Shown here piece by piece: positions 38,090-52,461 of a stretch of DNA of 64,000 bases. The notes beneath the pieces are model-generated. The model worked only from the letters and a program-made list of their open reading frames with translations. It had not been told where the DNA came from and did no database searches. The DNA is from Marichromatium gracile (GTDB taxonomy: Bacteria > Pseudomonadota > Gammaproteobacteria > Chromatiales > Chromatiaceae). How positions within the stretch are numbered: the stretch's first letter is position 1; every line of letters starts with the position of its first letter. A program made the position numbers and the translations under genes. Location of the stretch: NCBI RefSeq assembly GCF_004343155.1, contig NZ_SMDC01000008.1:1-64000 (forward strand), read 5' to 3'.

Positions 38090-39286
38090 ATGTCGAAGTT
38101 GAAGCCGTATTGGCCACCGCTCGCGCTCGGCCTGGTCGTGCTGCTGCAACAGGTGCTGCTGCCGGGATTGATCCCGCCCTGGCTGGGCACGCTGCTCCTG
38201 GCGCTGGGGTGGGCCGGTACGCTGTGGTGGACGCTGCGTCCCGGGCAGCCGCCCGCGCGGCAGGAGTCGACGCCGGAGCATGCCCGGGCCGATCGCGAGC
38301 TGTGGGAGCTGGTGCGCGAGATCGATGCGCTGATCGTCCCCGAGATGGCCGAGCTGCGCGAGCTCATCGGTCAGGTCGATGGGCTGGTCGAGCAGGCGTC
38401 GAGCGATCTGCAGGCGAGTTTCCAGGGGCTCTCGGATACCTCCAAGACCCAGCAGGATCTGGTGATGCGTCTGGTGCAGGGGATGTCCGGCGGCGAGGAC
38501 GATGCCGCCGGCGAGGTGGCGCACATCGACATGAACGTCTTTCTCGAGGAGAACAGCAGGCTGCTCGAGGAGAACGTCGCCCGGCTGATCGACATGGGCA
38601 AGCACAGCGTCCAGGTGGTCCACCAGATCGAGGATCTCTCGGCGCAGATCGACGGCATCTTCACCGGACTCGACGGCGCCACCAAGATCGCCCGTCAGAC
38701 CAATCTGCTGGCGCTCAACGCGGCGATCGAGGCGGCCCGCGCCGGCGAGTCCGGGCGCGGCTTCTCGGTGGTGGCGCAGGAGGTGCGCAAGCTGTCGATG
38801 GATTCGGCGGCCTTCACCGAGCAGATCCGTGGTCAGGTCGAGCAGACCCAGGGGTTCTTCGCCGATACCCATGCCATCGTCGCGCGCATGGCCTCGCAGG
38901 ACATGAACGCCTCGATCACCGCCAAGGGCGCGATGGACGACATGATCGAGCAGGTGCAGCTGCTGAACCAGAACGTCTCCGCCGGGCTCGAGCAGCTCAC
39001 CGCGATCGTCGATCGCATCCAGGTCAGTGTCGCCGATGCGGTGCGACTGCTGCAGTTCCAGGACATCGCTCATCAGGTGATGATGCGCGCCCAGGTGCGC
39101 ATCGACTTCATGGAGCGTTTCGCCGCCGAGCTGCGCCAGTTGCCGCTGATCGAACCCTCGAGTTCCGGGGACGAGCTGGCCGCGGCGCGCGTGCGGCTCG
39201 AGCAGCTGCGTGGCGAGCTCGAGCAGACCGCGCATCGCTCGGTCACCCAGCAGTCGATGGATGAAGGCGAGATCGAGCTGTTCTGA
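38090..39286 (+). CDS. Receptor-like protein with short signalling domain and no periplasmic sensor
   Basis: A 398-residue protein with two N-terminal membrane helices (about 8-24 and 29-45) separated by only a few residues, so there is no real periplasmic domain. A helical segment and a methyl-accepting signalling domain follow ([20 protein letters not shown] about 205-224). It ends in EGEIELF, similar to CheD. The ATG at 38090 has a perfect GGAGG box. Its place between cheD and cheB indicates a part in the same array, perhaps as a cytoplasmic-side sensor or adaptor; that role is inferred. Confidence 0.88.
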   Translation: MSKLKPYWPPLALGLVVLLQQVLLPGLIPPWLGTLLLALGWAGTLWWTLRPGQPPARQESTPEHARADRELWELVREIDALIVPEMAELRELIGQVDGLVEQASSDLQASFQGLSDTSKTQQDLVMRLVQGMSGGEDDAAGEVAHIDMNVFLEENSRLLEENVARLIDMGKHSVQVVHQIEDLSAQIDGIFTGLDGATKIARQTNLLALNAAIEAARAGESGRGFSVVAQEVRKLSMDSAAFTEQIRGQVEQTQGFFADTHAIVARMASQDMNASITAKGAMDDMIEQVQLLNQNVSAGLEQLTAIVDRIQVSVADAVRLLQFQDIAHQVMMRAQVRIDFMERFAAELRQLPLIEPSSSGDELAAARVRLEQLRGELEQTAHRSVTQQSMDEGEIELF

Positions 39287-39308
39287 ACGCTGAGACGGGA
39301 GCTTCTTC

Positions 39309-40385
39309 GTGGGTAGACCGATTCGTGTCCTGGTAATCGATGATTCGGCGCTGGTGCGCAAGCTGCTCTCCGAGCTGCTCGAGGCCGCCCCCGACATCGA
39401 TGTGGTGGGGACCGCGCAGGACCCCTATGTCGCGCGCGAGCGCATCAAGGCGCTCGATCCCGATGTGCTGACGCTCGATGTCGAGATGCCGCGCATGGAC
39501 GGCCTGACCTTCCTGCGCAATCTCATGCGGTTGCACCCGATGCCGGTGGTGATGGTCTCGTCGCTGACCGAGCGCGGCGCCGAGGTCACCCTCCAGGCGC
39601 TCGAGCTCGGCGCCGTCGACTTCGTGTGCAAGCCCGCGCTCGATCTGAGCGGGCGGCTGCAGAACTATGCCGACGAGCTGATCGCCAAGATCCGGGTGGC
39701 CGCCCGGGTGCGCGTGCGCGCCCGGCCCGGGCCGGGCGCGACGGGGGCGGCCGCGCCGCCGCGGCCGCCGGTGCTGCGCCATTACCGCACCACCGACCGG
39801 ATCATCGCGATCGGCGCCTCGACCGGCGGCACCGAGGCGATCCACGAGGTGCTGATGCGGTTGCCCCCGGATGCGCCGGGGATTGCCATCGTCCAGCACA
39901 TTCCGCCCGGCTTCAGCGCCGCCTTCGCCGAGCGGATGAATCGCCAGACCGGGTTGGTGGTCAAGGAGGCCGCCGAGGGCGATCGGATGATGCCGGGACA
40001 CGTCTATATCGCCCCTGGCGATCGCCACCTGCAGCTCGCCCGCGATGGCGCGCGCTATGTCTGCCGGATCAACGATCAGCCGCCGGTCAACCTCCATCGC
40101 CCGAGTGTCGATGTGCTGTTCGACTCGGTCGCCCGCGCCGCCGGCACCAATGCCTGCGCCGCGCTGCTCACCGGCATGGGCGCCGATGGCGCCGCCGGTC
40201 TCAAGCGGTTGCACGAGCTCGGTGTCTATACTGTCGCGCAGGATGAGGCCTCCAGCGTGGTCTGGGGCATGCCCGGCGAGGCGGTCAAGCGTGGCGCGGC
40301 GAGCGCGGTGCTGCCGCTGCACGCGATCGCCGACGCGCTGCTCAAGGCCGCACGGGGGAGGGCGCCGGGGGAGCGCTCACATTGA
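39309..40385 (+). CDS. cheB: Chemotaxis methylesterase/deamidase CheB
   Basis: A 358-residue two-domain protein: a receiver with D11-D12 and phospho-acceptor D57 (LDVEMPRMDG), a Pro/Ala/Arg linker (about 135-155), and a C-terminal methylesterase domain. The catalytic Ser lies in IGASTGGTEA, the His in VQHIPPGFS and the Asp in GMGADGAAGL. It removes receptor methyl groups when phosphorylated by CheA, providing adaptation. It starts with GTG preceded by GGGAG, 22 bases after the receptor-like gene. Confidence 0.95.
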   Translation: MGRPIRVLVIDDSALVRKLLSELLEAAPDIDVVGTAQDPYVARERIKALDPDVLTLDVEMPRMDGLTFLRNLMRLHPMPVVMVSSLTERGAEVTLQALELGAVDFVCKPALDLSGRLQNYADELIAKIRVAARVRVRARPGPGATGAAAPPRPPVLRHYRTTDRIIAIGASTGGTEAIHEVLMRLPPDAPGIAIVQHIPPGFSAAFAERMNRQTGLVVKEAAEGDRMMPGHVYIAPGDRHLQLARDGARYVCRINDQPPVNLHRPSVDVLFDSVARAAGTNACAALLTGMGADGAAGLKRLHELGVYTVAQDEASSVVWGMPGEAVKRGAASAVLPLHAIADALLKAARGRAPGERSH

Positions 40386-40466
40386 CCGTCGTTGCGCCGC
40401 CTTCCCACTCATGCTGGAGGCACCGCCCGGTGCGCGCCAGCGGTCAACCCAGGTGCTCTAAAGCTC

Positions 40467-40772
40467 ATGTCTGTCAAACGCCAAGTCGATGAAACCCACT
40501 CCGAGGTCACCATCAGCATCGAGGGTCGTTTCGACTTCTCGCTGCACAAGATCTTTCGCGATGCCTATCGCGATCTCTCGCCGACCACCATGCGCTTCGT
40601 GGTCGATCTGGGCGATGCGAGCTATCTCGACAGCTCGGCACTGGGGATGTTGCTGCTGCTGCGCGAGCACGCCGGCGGCGAGCGTGCCCAGGTCCGCATC
40701 ATCAACGCCCAGGGCGATGTGATGCGAGTGCTCAAGATCGCCAACTTCGATCGTCTGTTCGCCTTCGACTGA
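40467..40772 (+). CDS. STAS-domain anti-anti-sigma-type protein
   Basis: A 101-residue STAS protein of the SpoIIAA type. The switch serines are S56/S57 in LDSSALGMLL, preceded by FVVDLGDASY. Phosphorylation there would control binding to a partner kinase or anti-sigma factor. It lies 81 bases after cheB and 19 before the response regulator-phosphatase gene, forming a partner-switch pair at the end of the che operon. Related pairs in Pseudomonas link receiver phosphorylation to motility and c-di-GMP; a similar job here is an inference. Confidence 0.9.
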   Translation: MSVKRQVDETHSEVTISIEGRFDFSLHKIFRDAYRDLSPTTMRFVVDLGDASYLDSSALGMLLLLREHAGGERAQVRIINAQGDVMRVLKIANFDRLFAFD

Positions 40773-40791
40773 GGGGCCGGGGGCAGCAGCG

Positions 40792-42504
40792 ATGGATGTG
40801 TCCACCACCGGCGCGGTCGGTGACAGCCCACGAGAGCAGCGCGGTACCGCGCTGATCGTCGATGACGAGCTTGCCAACTGCCGTCTGTTGTCGCGGATGC
40901 TGCAGCGCGAGGGCTTCAGGACGCTCGAGGCGCTCAGTGGCGAGGTGGCGCTCGAGCTGTTCGTCGACGAGCGTCCCGACATCGTCTTCATGGACGTGAT
41001 GATGCCGAGGCTCAGCGGCCTGGAGACGACGACGCGAATCAAGCAGCTCTCGGGGATGGACTTCGTGCCGGTGATCTTCCTCACCGCCTTGAGCGACGAG
41101 GAGTCGATGACCAGCTGCATCGCCGCTGGCGGCGACGACTTCCTCTCCAAGCCCTTCAGTCTCGGGGTGCTCAAGTCGCGGATCCGGGCGATGGAGCGGG
41201 TGCGTGATCTGCACCGGCGTCTGGCGGCGCAGAAGCTCGCCCTCGCCGAACTGCTCGAGCGCGAGCACGAGGAGCAGGCGCTCGCCGAGCGGGTGCTGAG
41301 CTATGCCGTCGGCAACCGCAACGTCGAGGTCGAACGCCTGGCGCTGCTGCAACGCCCGGCGGCACTGTTCAACGGCGACCTGGTGCTCACCCAGCGCCTG
41401 CCCGACGGCGGGCTGCGCATCCTGCTCGGCGACTTCACCGGTCATGGTCTGGCCGCCGCCTTCGGCGCCCTGCCGGTGGCCGATATCTTCCATACCATGA
41501 CCCGCCGCGGCGCCGATGACGCCCGGGTGCTCGCCGCGATCAACCGCAAGCTCCACCAGGTGTTGCCGGCCGATCGCTTCATGGCCGCGGTGCTGATCTC
41601 GATCTCGGCCACAGGCGATACCCTGTTTTGGTGGAACGGCGGCATGCCGAGCGGCTGGTTGCGCACCCACGAGGCCCTGGTCGAACTTCCCTCGCACGCC
41701 TTGCCGCTGGGGATCCAGGCCGAGTTCCCGATGCGCGAGCAGCACCACCGGGTGGCGCTCTCACCCGGCGATCGTCTGCTGCTGATGAGCGACGGGTTGC
41801 TCGAGGCGCTCGATCGCGAGGGGCGGATGTTCATCGAGCGTGGCCTGATGGAGCTGCTGCACGGCTGGCAACCCGGGGTGTCGCTGCTGCCGGCGTTGAT
41901 CGAGGCGCTCGATCGTCACTGCGAGCAGACCGAACAGCTCGACGACATCGCCCTGCTCGAGTGTCCGCTCGATGCCGCCACCGTGCCGGTCTCCAACGGC
42001 CAGCTGGTACGTGGCAGCAGTGGCAGCTGGCGCTGGTCGCTGGAGCTGCGCGACGGCCAGATCGGCAATCCGCCCTCGTTGCGCGCCGCGCTCGGTCCGC
42101 TCGGGCTGCTCGACGGGCTCGAGGCCCAGGAGGGCGCGCTCGAGACGGTGTTCGCCGAACTCTATGCCAATGCCCTCGAGCACGGCGTACTGGGACTCTC
42201 GTCGCGGATGAAACGGACCGCCGATGGCTTCGAGCAGTATTACCGCGAGCGAGCCACGCGGCTGGCCGAGGGCTGTCACGGCTGGGTGCGGGTCGAGGTC
42301 GGTTTCACTCCGGTCGAGGGCGGTGGTGAGGTGGTGGTCTCGGTTGCCGACAGCGGCACCGGCTTCGCCCTCGATACCGAGCACTTCACCGCTCCGGATG
42401 CCGCTTGTCCCTGGGGACGCGGCCTGACCCTGGTGCGCGGACTGTGCGAGTCGGTCAGCATCGATGCCAGCGGCTCGCGGGTCGAGGCACACTATCGCTG
42501 GTAG
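40792..42504 (+). CDS. Response regulator with SpoIIE-type phosphatase and HATPase domains
   Basis: A 570-residue, three-part protein. The N-terminal receiver (about 20-135) has phospho-acceptor D68 in FMDVMMPRLSG. A coiled linker leads to a PP2C-like SpoIIE phosphatase (about 185-395) with GDFTGHG and LLMSDGLLEA metal-binding motifs. A C-terminal anti-sigma-type ATPase follows (ELYANALEHG, about 455-465; VADSGTGF; GRGLTLV). It carries both activities needed to phosphorylate and dephosphorylate the adjacent STAS protein, controlled by its receiver, the arrangement of HsbR-like proteins. It ends the che operon. Confidence 0.9.
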   Translation: MDVSTTGAVGDSPREQRGTALIVDDELANCRLLSRMLQREGFRTLEALSGEVALELFVDERPDIVFMDVMMPRLSGLETTTRIKQLSGMDFVPVIFLTALSDEESMTSCIAAGGDDFLSKPFSLGVLKSRIRAMERVRDLHRRLAAQKLALAELLEREHEEQALAERVLSYAVGNRNVEVERLALLQRPAALFNGDLVLTQRLPDGGLRILLGDFTGHGLAAAFGALPVADIFHTMTRRGADDARVLAAINRKLHQVLPADRFMAAVLISISATGDTLFWWNGGMPSGWLRTHEALVELPSHALPLGIQAEFPMREQHHRVALSPGDRLLLMSDGLLEALDREGRMFIERGLMELLHGWQPGVSLLPALIEALDRHCEQTEQLDDIALLECPLDAATVPVSNGQLVRGSSGSWRWSLELRDGQIGNPPSLRAALGPLGLLDGLEAQEGALETVFAELYANALEHGVLGLSSRMKRTADGFEQYYRERATRLAEGCHGWVRVEVGFTPVEGGGEVVVSVADSGTGFALDTEHFTAPDAACPWGRGLTLVRGLCESVSIDASGSRVEAHYRW

Positions 42505-42768
42505 CGCCCCATTCCCTCCCTGTCGTGGTCGCTCACCGATGTGCTGTCGGCGGCGGTGACGGACGGATGTCGCAGAATCACCGCTCAGCTGACCCAGGCG
42601 GGTTGTCGCGCTCACCGGATGTGACATACCTTTGCATGACTCGTTCCCCATTCATTCGGGGTCGGCGCCGCTCGGCGTCTTGGTGCCGGGCGCGGCTCGG
42701 CGCCCGCAGCGGCGAGTGCGGAAGGTGTCCCGTGTCGAGAACGAGAAGACCATGCTTGAGAGACCGAG
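42505..42768. other. Intergenic region before the GGDEF-EAL gene
   Basis: 264 bases without a gene. A GC-rich dyad with arms GGCGCCG and CGGCGCC lies around 42663-42705 and could end transcription of the che operon or structure the next leader. No clear promoter hexamers were found. Confidence 0.4.
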
Positions 42769-45350
42769 ATGAGCCGAATTCACCTGTCACGACTGCAGTT
42801 CAAGCTGTGGCTGGGGGTCGGTATCGTGGTCCTGATCGGTTTTCTCGCCCTGCAGTTCGACCACCACCGTACGCTGCGTCAGTTCATGCTCGATCAGGTG
42901 CGCGACGATGCCCGTACCCTGCATACGGTGCTGCTGGCGGCCCACCGGGTCCACTACCTCACCCCGTCGGGCGACCCCTCGTGGCAAGCCGGTTTCCTGC
43001 CCACGCCGGCGATCGACCGTCTGGCCGAGGCGGTTCAGGAACAGGTCCCGAGCGCGCTGCGTTTCAGCACCGTGAGCCTGCGCGCGCGCAATCCGGCCCA
43101 TCAGGCCGATGCCGACGAGATCGAGGCGATCCGCTTCTTCGAGCGCTCGCCCGAGGTCGCCGATCGTCTGGTCGCGCTCAACGATGCCGATGGCCAGCGC
43201 ATCTATCACTATGCGCGGCCGATCTGGGTCGAGCCGGCCTGTCTCGGCTGTCACGGTGACCGTGCCGCCGCCCCGCCCGCCATCGCCGAGCACTACCAGG
43301 GCGGATTCGGCTATCGCGCGGGCGAGCTGCGCGGCATCCTCAGCGTGCGCATCCCGGGCGCCTCGGTCGAGCGCCGGACCGATGCGGCCTGGCTCAGCTC
43401 GGTACTCGACCACTTGCTGATCTTCCCGTTGATGCTGCTCGCCGGCGGCATCCTGCTGCAGCGCTTCGTGGTCGACAAGGTGACACGGCTGGAGCATGCC
43501 GCTCACGCCCTGGCCGTGGAGCGCGAGGTGGCACCGCTGCCCTGCGACGGGCACGACGAACTCGACGAGCTGGCGCGGGCGTTCAATCGGATGTCGGTAC
43601 AGACCCTGGCCCGTGCCCGGGCGTTGCGCGAGGAGCGGACCTTCCTCCAGCACGTGATCGATGGGATCGACGAACCGATCCTGGTGATCGGGCTCGACTA
43701 CCAGGTATTGCGGATGAATCAGTGCGCGCGTGAGCTGATGCGCACCATCGGGCTGGCGCCGAACGCCTTCAGATGCCACCAGCTGTGGCAGGGCAGGGAT
43801 GAACCCTGCGGCGATGCCCGCAACCCCTGTCCGCTGCAGCGCATCCTCGACACCAGGGCGCCGTGCAAGGTGGTGCATCACCGCACCGACAAGGACGGCA
43901 GGGAGCGCAGCTTCGAGGTCGCCGCCAGCCCGCTCTACGACGATGACGGCCATATCGTCGGCATCATCGAGGCCTCGCGCGAGATCACCGAGCGACTGCA
44001 CCTGCTCGCCAGGCTCGAGGCGAGCGATCAGGCCAATACCCAGCTCACCCGTTATGACCTGCTCACCGGGCTGCCCAATCGCGCGCTGTTCTCCGAGCGT
44101 CTGACCTTTGCCATCGAGCAGTCCCGGGTGCAGGGCGACGAGCTGGCGGTGCTGATCGTCGATCTCGATCGCTTCAAGCACATCAACGACAGCTTCGATC
44201 ACAGCGATGGCGACCGTATCCTCAAGCGTGTCGCCAACCGGTTGCGGGGGCTGTTCGCGCCGGGCGACACCCTGGCGCGGATGGGCGGCGACGAGTTCGG
44301 CGTGATCCTGCGCGGGTTGCGGGGGAGCGATCAGGTCATCGGCGTCGCCCAGCGGATCATCGGCGCCTTCTCCACGCCGTTCGAACTGCAGGGACACAAT
44401 CTGGTGCTCGGCGCGAGCATCGGCATCAGTCGCTACCCCGAACACGGTGCCAGCGGCGACGACCTGATCCGCAACGCCGATGCCGCGCTCTATCGCGCCA
44501 AGGCCGGGGGCGGCGGCACCTTCGACTTCTATACCGAGGAGCTGACCGCGCACGCCTTCGAGCAGGTGCTGCTCGAGGGCAGTCTGCGCCAGGCGCTGGC
44601 CGAGGAGTCCTTCGTGCTGCACTACCAGCCGCAGCTCGAGCTCAATGGCGAGCGACTGCACGGGCTCGAGGCGCTGGTGCGCTGGCAGCACCCGGAACTC
44701 GGTCTGGTGGCGCCGGGCAAGTTCATCCCGCTGGCCGAGGAGTCGGGATTGATCGTGCCGCTCGGGCGCTGGGTGCTGGCCGAGGCATGCCGGCAGATGG
44801 CCGAGTGGCGTGATGCCGGGTTGTTGTCGGCGGAGACGATGATGTGCGTCAATCTCTCGACCAAGCAGTTCGCCGACCATGAGCTGCTCGAGTTGATCCA
44901 GCGCAGTCTGCGCGAGAGCGGACTCGCCGCCGGGCAGCTCGAACTCGAAGTCACCGAGTCGGTGATGATGCGCGCCTCCGATCAGGTCATCCCCCAGCTC
45001 GAGCGGCTGCGCGCACTCGGTATCAAGGTGGCGCTCGATGACTTCGGCACCGGCTACTCCTCGCTGAGCTATCTCAAGCGCCTGCCCTTCACCAAGCTCA
45101 AGATCGACCGCTCCTTCGTCTCCGAGCTGCCCGAGGACGCCAGCGACGTGGCCATCACCAAGGCGATCATCGCGCTGGCCGAGAGCCTCTCGCTCGATGT
45201 CCTCGCCGAGGGGGTGGAGACGGCGCGCCAGCGTGACTTCCTGCGCGTGAACGGGTGTCGGCTGGCGCAGGGCTTCTTCTTCTCCAGACCGCTGTCTGCG
45301 CTCGAGTGCGAGCGCTATCTGGCCGCGCTCGCCGCCCGTTCGACGACGGG

Positions 45351-45354
<4 letters not shown>
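42769..45354 (+). CDS. Haem-sensor-like membrane protein with PAS, GGDEF and EAL domains
   Basis: An 861-residue cyclic-di-GMP enzyme. After a membrane helix (about 13-30) comes a periplasmic Tll0287/DUF3365-like domain containing the c-type haem motif CLGCH (C158, C161, H162). A second helix near 212-232, a HAMP domain and a cysteine-bearing PAS (C336, C347, C354, C366) follow. The GGDEF site (residues 506-510) and the EAL motif (634-636) are both intact, so synthesis and hydrolysis are possible. A haem-based redox or gas signal probably sets c-di-GMP level. Its TAG stop shares the palindrome CTAG with the convergent kinase gene. Confidence 0.92.
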
Positions 45355-48258
<2,904 letters not shown>

Positions 48259-48269
<11 letters not shown>

Positions 48270-51200
48270 GATGATGCTCCTGGAGCAGGGTGTCTTGGAG
48301 TCGGGTCAGGGCTGCGCGGAGATCGGTGAAGGCCGTCTCGACGGCGCCGAGCGATGCGGCGAACGTTGCGGGGTCGCTGGCGCAGCGACAGGCCGTCTCG
48401 AGTTCGGCGGCCGCCTCGGCCAGCTGTCTGGCGCCGAGGCTGGCCGCTGCGCTCTCGATGTGCTGGGCGTGATGGGCGCAGGCGGCGAGATCGCGCCGTT
48501 GCTGCTGCCGGCCGAGCGAGGCGAGCTGTCTGGGGATGTCGTCGAGGAAGGTCTCGATCACCTGATGGATGAGCGCGCGGTCGGCCATCAGCCCCTCCAT
48601 CAGCGCCGGTGTGTCGAGGACCGGAGGGGCCCCGGGGGGGGCGAGCGCCTGCCGCGGCAGCCAGCGCTCGAGTGCTGCGGCCAGCGCCTTGCGGTCGATC
48701 GGCTTGGCCAGGTAGTCGTTCATGCCGGCTTGCAGGCAGCGCTCCCGATCCTCTTCGAGCGCATGCGCAGTCATGGCGATGATCGGGATGTCGCGGTTGA
48801 GCAAGCCCTGCGCCGGGTCGCGAATGTGCCTGGTGGTCTCGAGTCCGTCGAGCAGCGGCATCTGTACATCGAGCAGCAGCAGGTCGTAGTGACGCGCGGC
48901 GAGCGCCTCGAGGACCTGGCGACCGTCGCTCACGCAGTCGGCGTCGAAGCCGAGGTGACCGAGGATGCCGAGTGCCACCTGCTGGTTGGTGAGATTGTCG
49001 TCGGCAAGCAACAGTCGCGCCGGATGGCGCTCGCGGCGGGCGGGCGATGCGGCTGGGCGTGGCTGATCTGCGGGGCGGCTCAGTGTCTGCTCCAGCGTGT
49101 CGAGCAACTCGCGCTGGCGCACCGGCTTGGTCAGCTGAAGGCCGAGGGCATGACGGGTACAGCGCTCGGTCTCGCGGGCGATGCCGAGCGCGGTCATCAT
49201 CACCAGTGCGGTTCCGGCCAGCGCCGGCTTGGCCCTGATCGCCTCGCCCAGGGCGATACCGTCCATGTCCGGCATGTTCACGTCGATGAGTGCAATGGCG
49301 AAGGGGCGCTCCTGAGCGACACCCTGGTGGAGTTGTGTCAGCGCCTGGTCGCCGTCGCCGGCCGCGGCGCTGGCCAGCCCCCAGTCGCCGAGCTGTGCGG
49401 CGATCAACTCACGGGTGTGGCGGTTGTCGTCGACCACCAGCACCCGTGTGTCGCGCAGCCGCGCCGAGGGCTGCGGTGGGTGGCGCTCCGCCTCCGGCCC
49501 CTGCTGGCGCGCCAGGGGCAGGTCACACCAGAAGATCGAGCCCTGCCCGAAGGTGCTCTCGAGGCCGAGCTCGCCGCCCATCAGCTCGACCAGTTGCTTG
49601 GTGATCGCCAGCCCCAGTCCGGTGCCGCCGTAGCGGCGGGTGTTCGACGGATCGACCTGGGAGAAGCCGTGGAACAGCCGCTTGCGCTTGTCGTGCGGGA
49701 TGCCGATACCGGTGTCACGGACCGCCAGGCGCACTCTGACCTGGTGCGCATCGCATCCGAGCAGCGTGGCGCGTACCGCGACCTCGCCATGCTCGGTGAA
49801 CTTGATCGCGTTGCCGACCAGGTTGGTGAGGATCTGCAACACACGCCCGGGGTCGCCGCGCAGCGCCGTGGGGATATCCGGCGCCGCCGTGCAGGTCAGC
49901 TCCAACGCCTTCTCGTGGGCGTGCAGCGCCATGGTCGCGACAAAGTCGTCGAGCAGTTCGCCGAAGTCGAAGTCGATGCGTTCGAGCTCGAGCTTGCCGG
50001 CCTCGACCTTGGAGAAGTCGAGGATGTCGTTGATGATCTTGAGCAGCCCCTCGCCGCTGTGCTGGGCGATCTCGAGATAGCGCTGCTGATCGGCGTTGAG
50101 CGGGCTCTCGCGCAGCAGTCCGAGCATGCCGATGACCCCGTTCATCGGGGTGCGGATCTCGTGGCTCATGTTCGACAGGAAGCGGCTCTTGGCGCGGCTG
50201 GCCATCTTGGCGCGGTTGGCCATGGCGTTGGCGCGTTCGATCGCTGCCTTGAGCGCCGCGTTGGTCTCGCGCAATGCATCCTCGGTGCGCTTGCGGGCGC
50301 TGATATCGATCGACAGCGTGCCGGTGCCGATCAGTCGCTGGTCGTGGTCGTAGATCGGGTACTTCTTGGTCAGCAGGGTACGGGTCTCGCCGCTGGCGAG
50401 CCGGGCATCGTGCTCGCGCACGATGTGCTCGCCCGCGGGGAGGAACTGGGCGCGGCGCTCGTCGGCCATGAGTGAGCGCGCCGGCTCCTCGTCGGGGGCG
50501 ATGCCGAGCAGCTCGGCATCGGTGCGCCCGACCAGATGCCCGGTGGAGTCCACGCCGACGGCCTGGGCGAAGGCCGGGTTGGCGGCGATCACGCGCAGCT
50601 CCGGGTCGCGAATGGCGACCAGGTCGTCGCTGTGCTCGACCGCGGCCGAGAGCATCGCCATGGTCCGCTCGGCCTCCTTGCGGGCGCTGATGTCGGTGTG
50701 CGAGCCGCTCATTCGATACGGCTCGCCCTGGGCGTTGCACAGCGCCCGTCCGCGCGAGAGGATCCAGCGATAGCTGCCGTTCTTGTGTCTGAGCCGGAAC
50801 TCGAGGGCGTAAGAGTCCTGCGGCTGCTGCAGATAGTTGGCGAGCTGATTGAGGATCCGGCGCCTGTCTTCGGGGTGGAGTCGTGTCTCGAAGCTCTCGA
50901 ATGCGTTGTCGAGCTCGTCATCGGCAAAGCCGATCTGCTCCTTCCAGCGCGGGGAGATGAAGACCTGATTGTTGCGCAGGTCCCAGTCCCAGATGCCGTC
51001 GCTGCTGCAGTCGATCGCCAGCATGTAGCGTTCGCGACTGAGTTCGAGCTCGTGCCGGATGCGTTGTGCCTCGCTCATGTCGCGGAACACGATCACCGCG
51101 CCCAGGGTGTGGCCCTGATCGTTGCGGATGGGAGCGCTGCTGGTGACCACCGGACGACCGTTGCCGCTGCGCGTGATCAGCAGCGCCTGCTCGGTGGCGC

Positions 51201-52461
51201 GCTCGACCGTGGCGGTGCTGGGCAGCGGGATGGGGTCGCGGGTCTCGGGGTCGACCAGCAGCAGCACGTCGCCGAGCGGGCGTCCGCGTGCCTCGGTGGC
51301 CATCCAGCCGGTGAGCTGCTCGCCGGTCTGATTGATGTCGATGATGCGCTTGTCGGCATCGGTACTGATCACCCCCTCGCCGAGTGAGCGCAGGGTGGCG
51401 GCGAGCAGTCCCTGGTGCTCGACCAGTTCGGCCTGCTGGCGGCGGATCAGCCGCCTGGCCCCCCGCACCAGCAGCCCGCTGGCGCTCAGTGCCGCGCTCA
51501 GCAGCAACATGGTGACCAGTCCCCAGGTACGGATGTGATGGCTGAAGGCGCTGGCCTCGCTGGTGAGGTCGTGGGCCAGCAGCAGGTCGCCGACGTGTCG
51601 GCCGGCGACATCGTCCAGCGGCAGCAGCGACAGCCGCCAGCGGGTGTCGTCGACCATCAGCTCGCGACCGGGGTCGTGCTGCGTGTGACCGGGGCGGTCG
51701 ATCTGCTCGATGGCGTGATCCAGGCCAGCGGGGATGCCACCCGGTGAGCTGTAGGTGATGACGCTGTTGGTCAGGCGCTCCCAGTCGCCCTCGCGTCCGA
51801 GCAGCCGCATGCCCTGCTCCCAGGGCGCGCGATCGAGCAGCTGCTTGCGGATGATCACCGCCAGCCGGGTCTCGGTGGGGGTGTGCAGTGCCGCGAGGAT
51901 GTCCTCGATCTCCTTGCCGACCTCTACATAGCCGATGCGGCGTCCGCGATCGTGGATCGGCGTGATCGCCCTCAGGGTGAAGGTGCCGAGCGGGCCGAGT
52001 TCGAGCCCTTGAGCGTCGCTGTCGTCGCGTTCGGCCTGGCGCGCGGTGAAGCGGTCGATCCGGTCGCCGACCCGTTCGGGGGCGTGCAATCGCAGCAGGG
52101 TGCGCCGATCGACGCCGATGAAGTAGAAGTGGGTGAGTCCATTGCGTATGCGCAGACGCTCGAACAGGGCACGCCAGCGCCGATCGAGACGCTCGGGATC
52201 ACGCGCGGCGAGCGCCTCGCGGGTGGTCGTGTCCATCGCCACCGAGGTGGCGAGGGCGTCGAGCCAGTCGCTCTGGTCGTCGAGGACGGCGTTGAAGACG
52301 GTCGCGATCTCGTCGATGTCGGCGGCGACGATCTCGCGCAGTCGTTGTTCCTGGATCCACCACAGCAGCACCGAGAAGGCGCCGATCAGCAACACCAGGA
52401 TCAGTGCGAACAGCGGCAGCAGATGACGCAGCGATGAGGCCGGGCGCGGCGTCCAGCTCAT
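48259..52461 (-). CDS. Membrane hybrid histidine kinase with three PAS domains, two receivers and a degenerate Hpt
   Basis: A 1400-residue sensor kinase. Membrane helices at about 13-34 and 308-330 enclose a large periplasmic sensor ([11 protein letters not shown] is typical of Cache/CHASE-like folds). Three PAS domains follow (about 350-465, 470-595 and 600-725), then HisKA with H767 in [11 protein letters not shown] and an intact HATPase ([25 protein letters not shown]). Two receivers come next ([12 protein letters not shown] and [12 protein letters not shown]). The final Hpt domain has Gln1333 where the phospho-histidine is expected. The ATG at 52461 gives a normal membrane anchor; the longer frame adds 54 unlikely residues. 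Confidence 0.9.
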
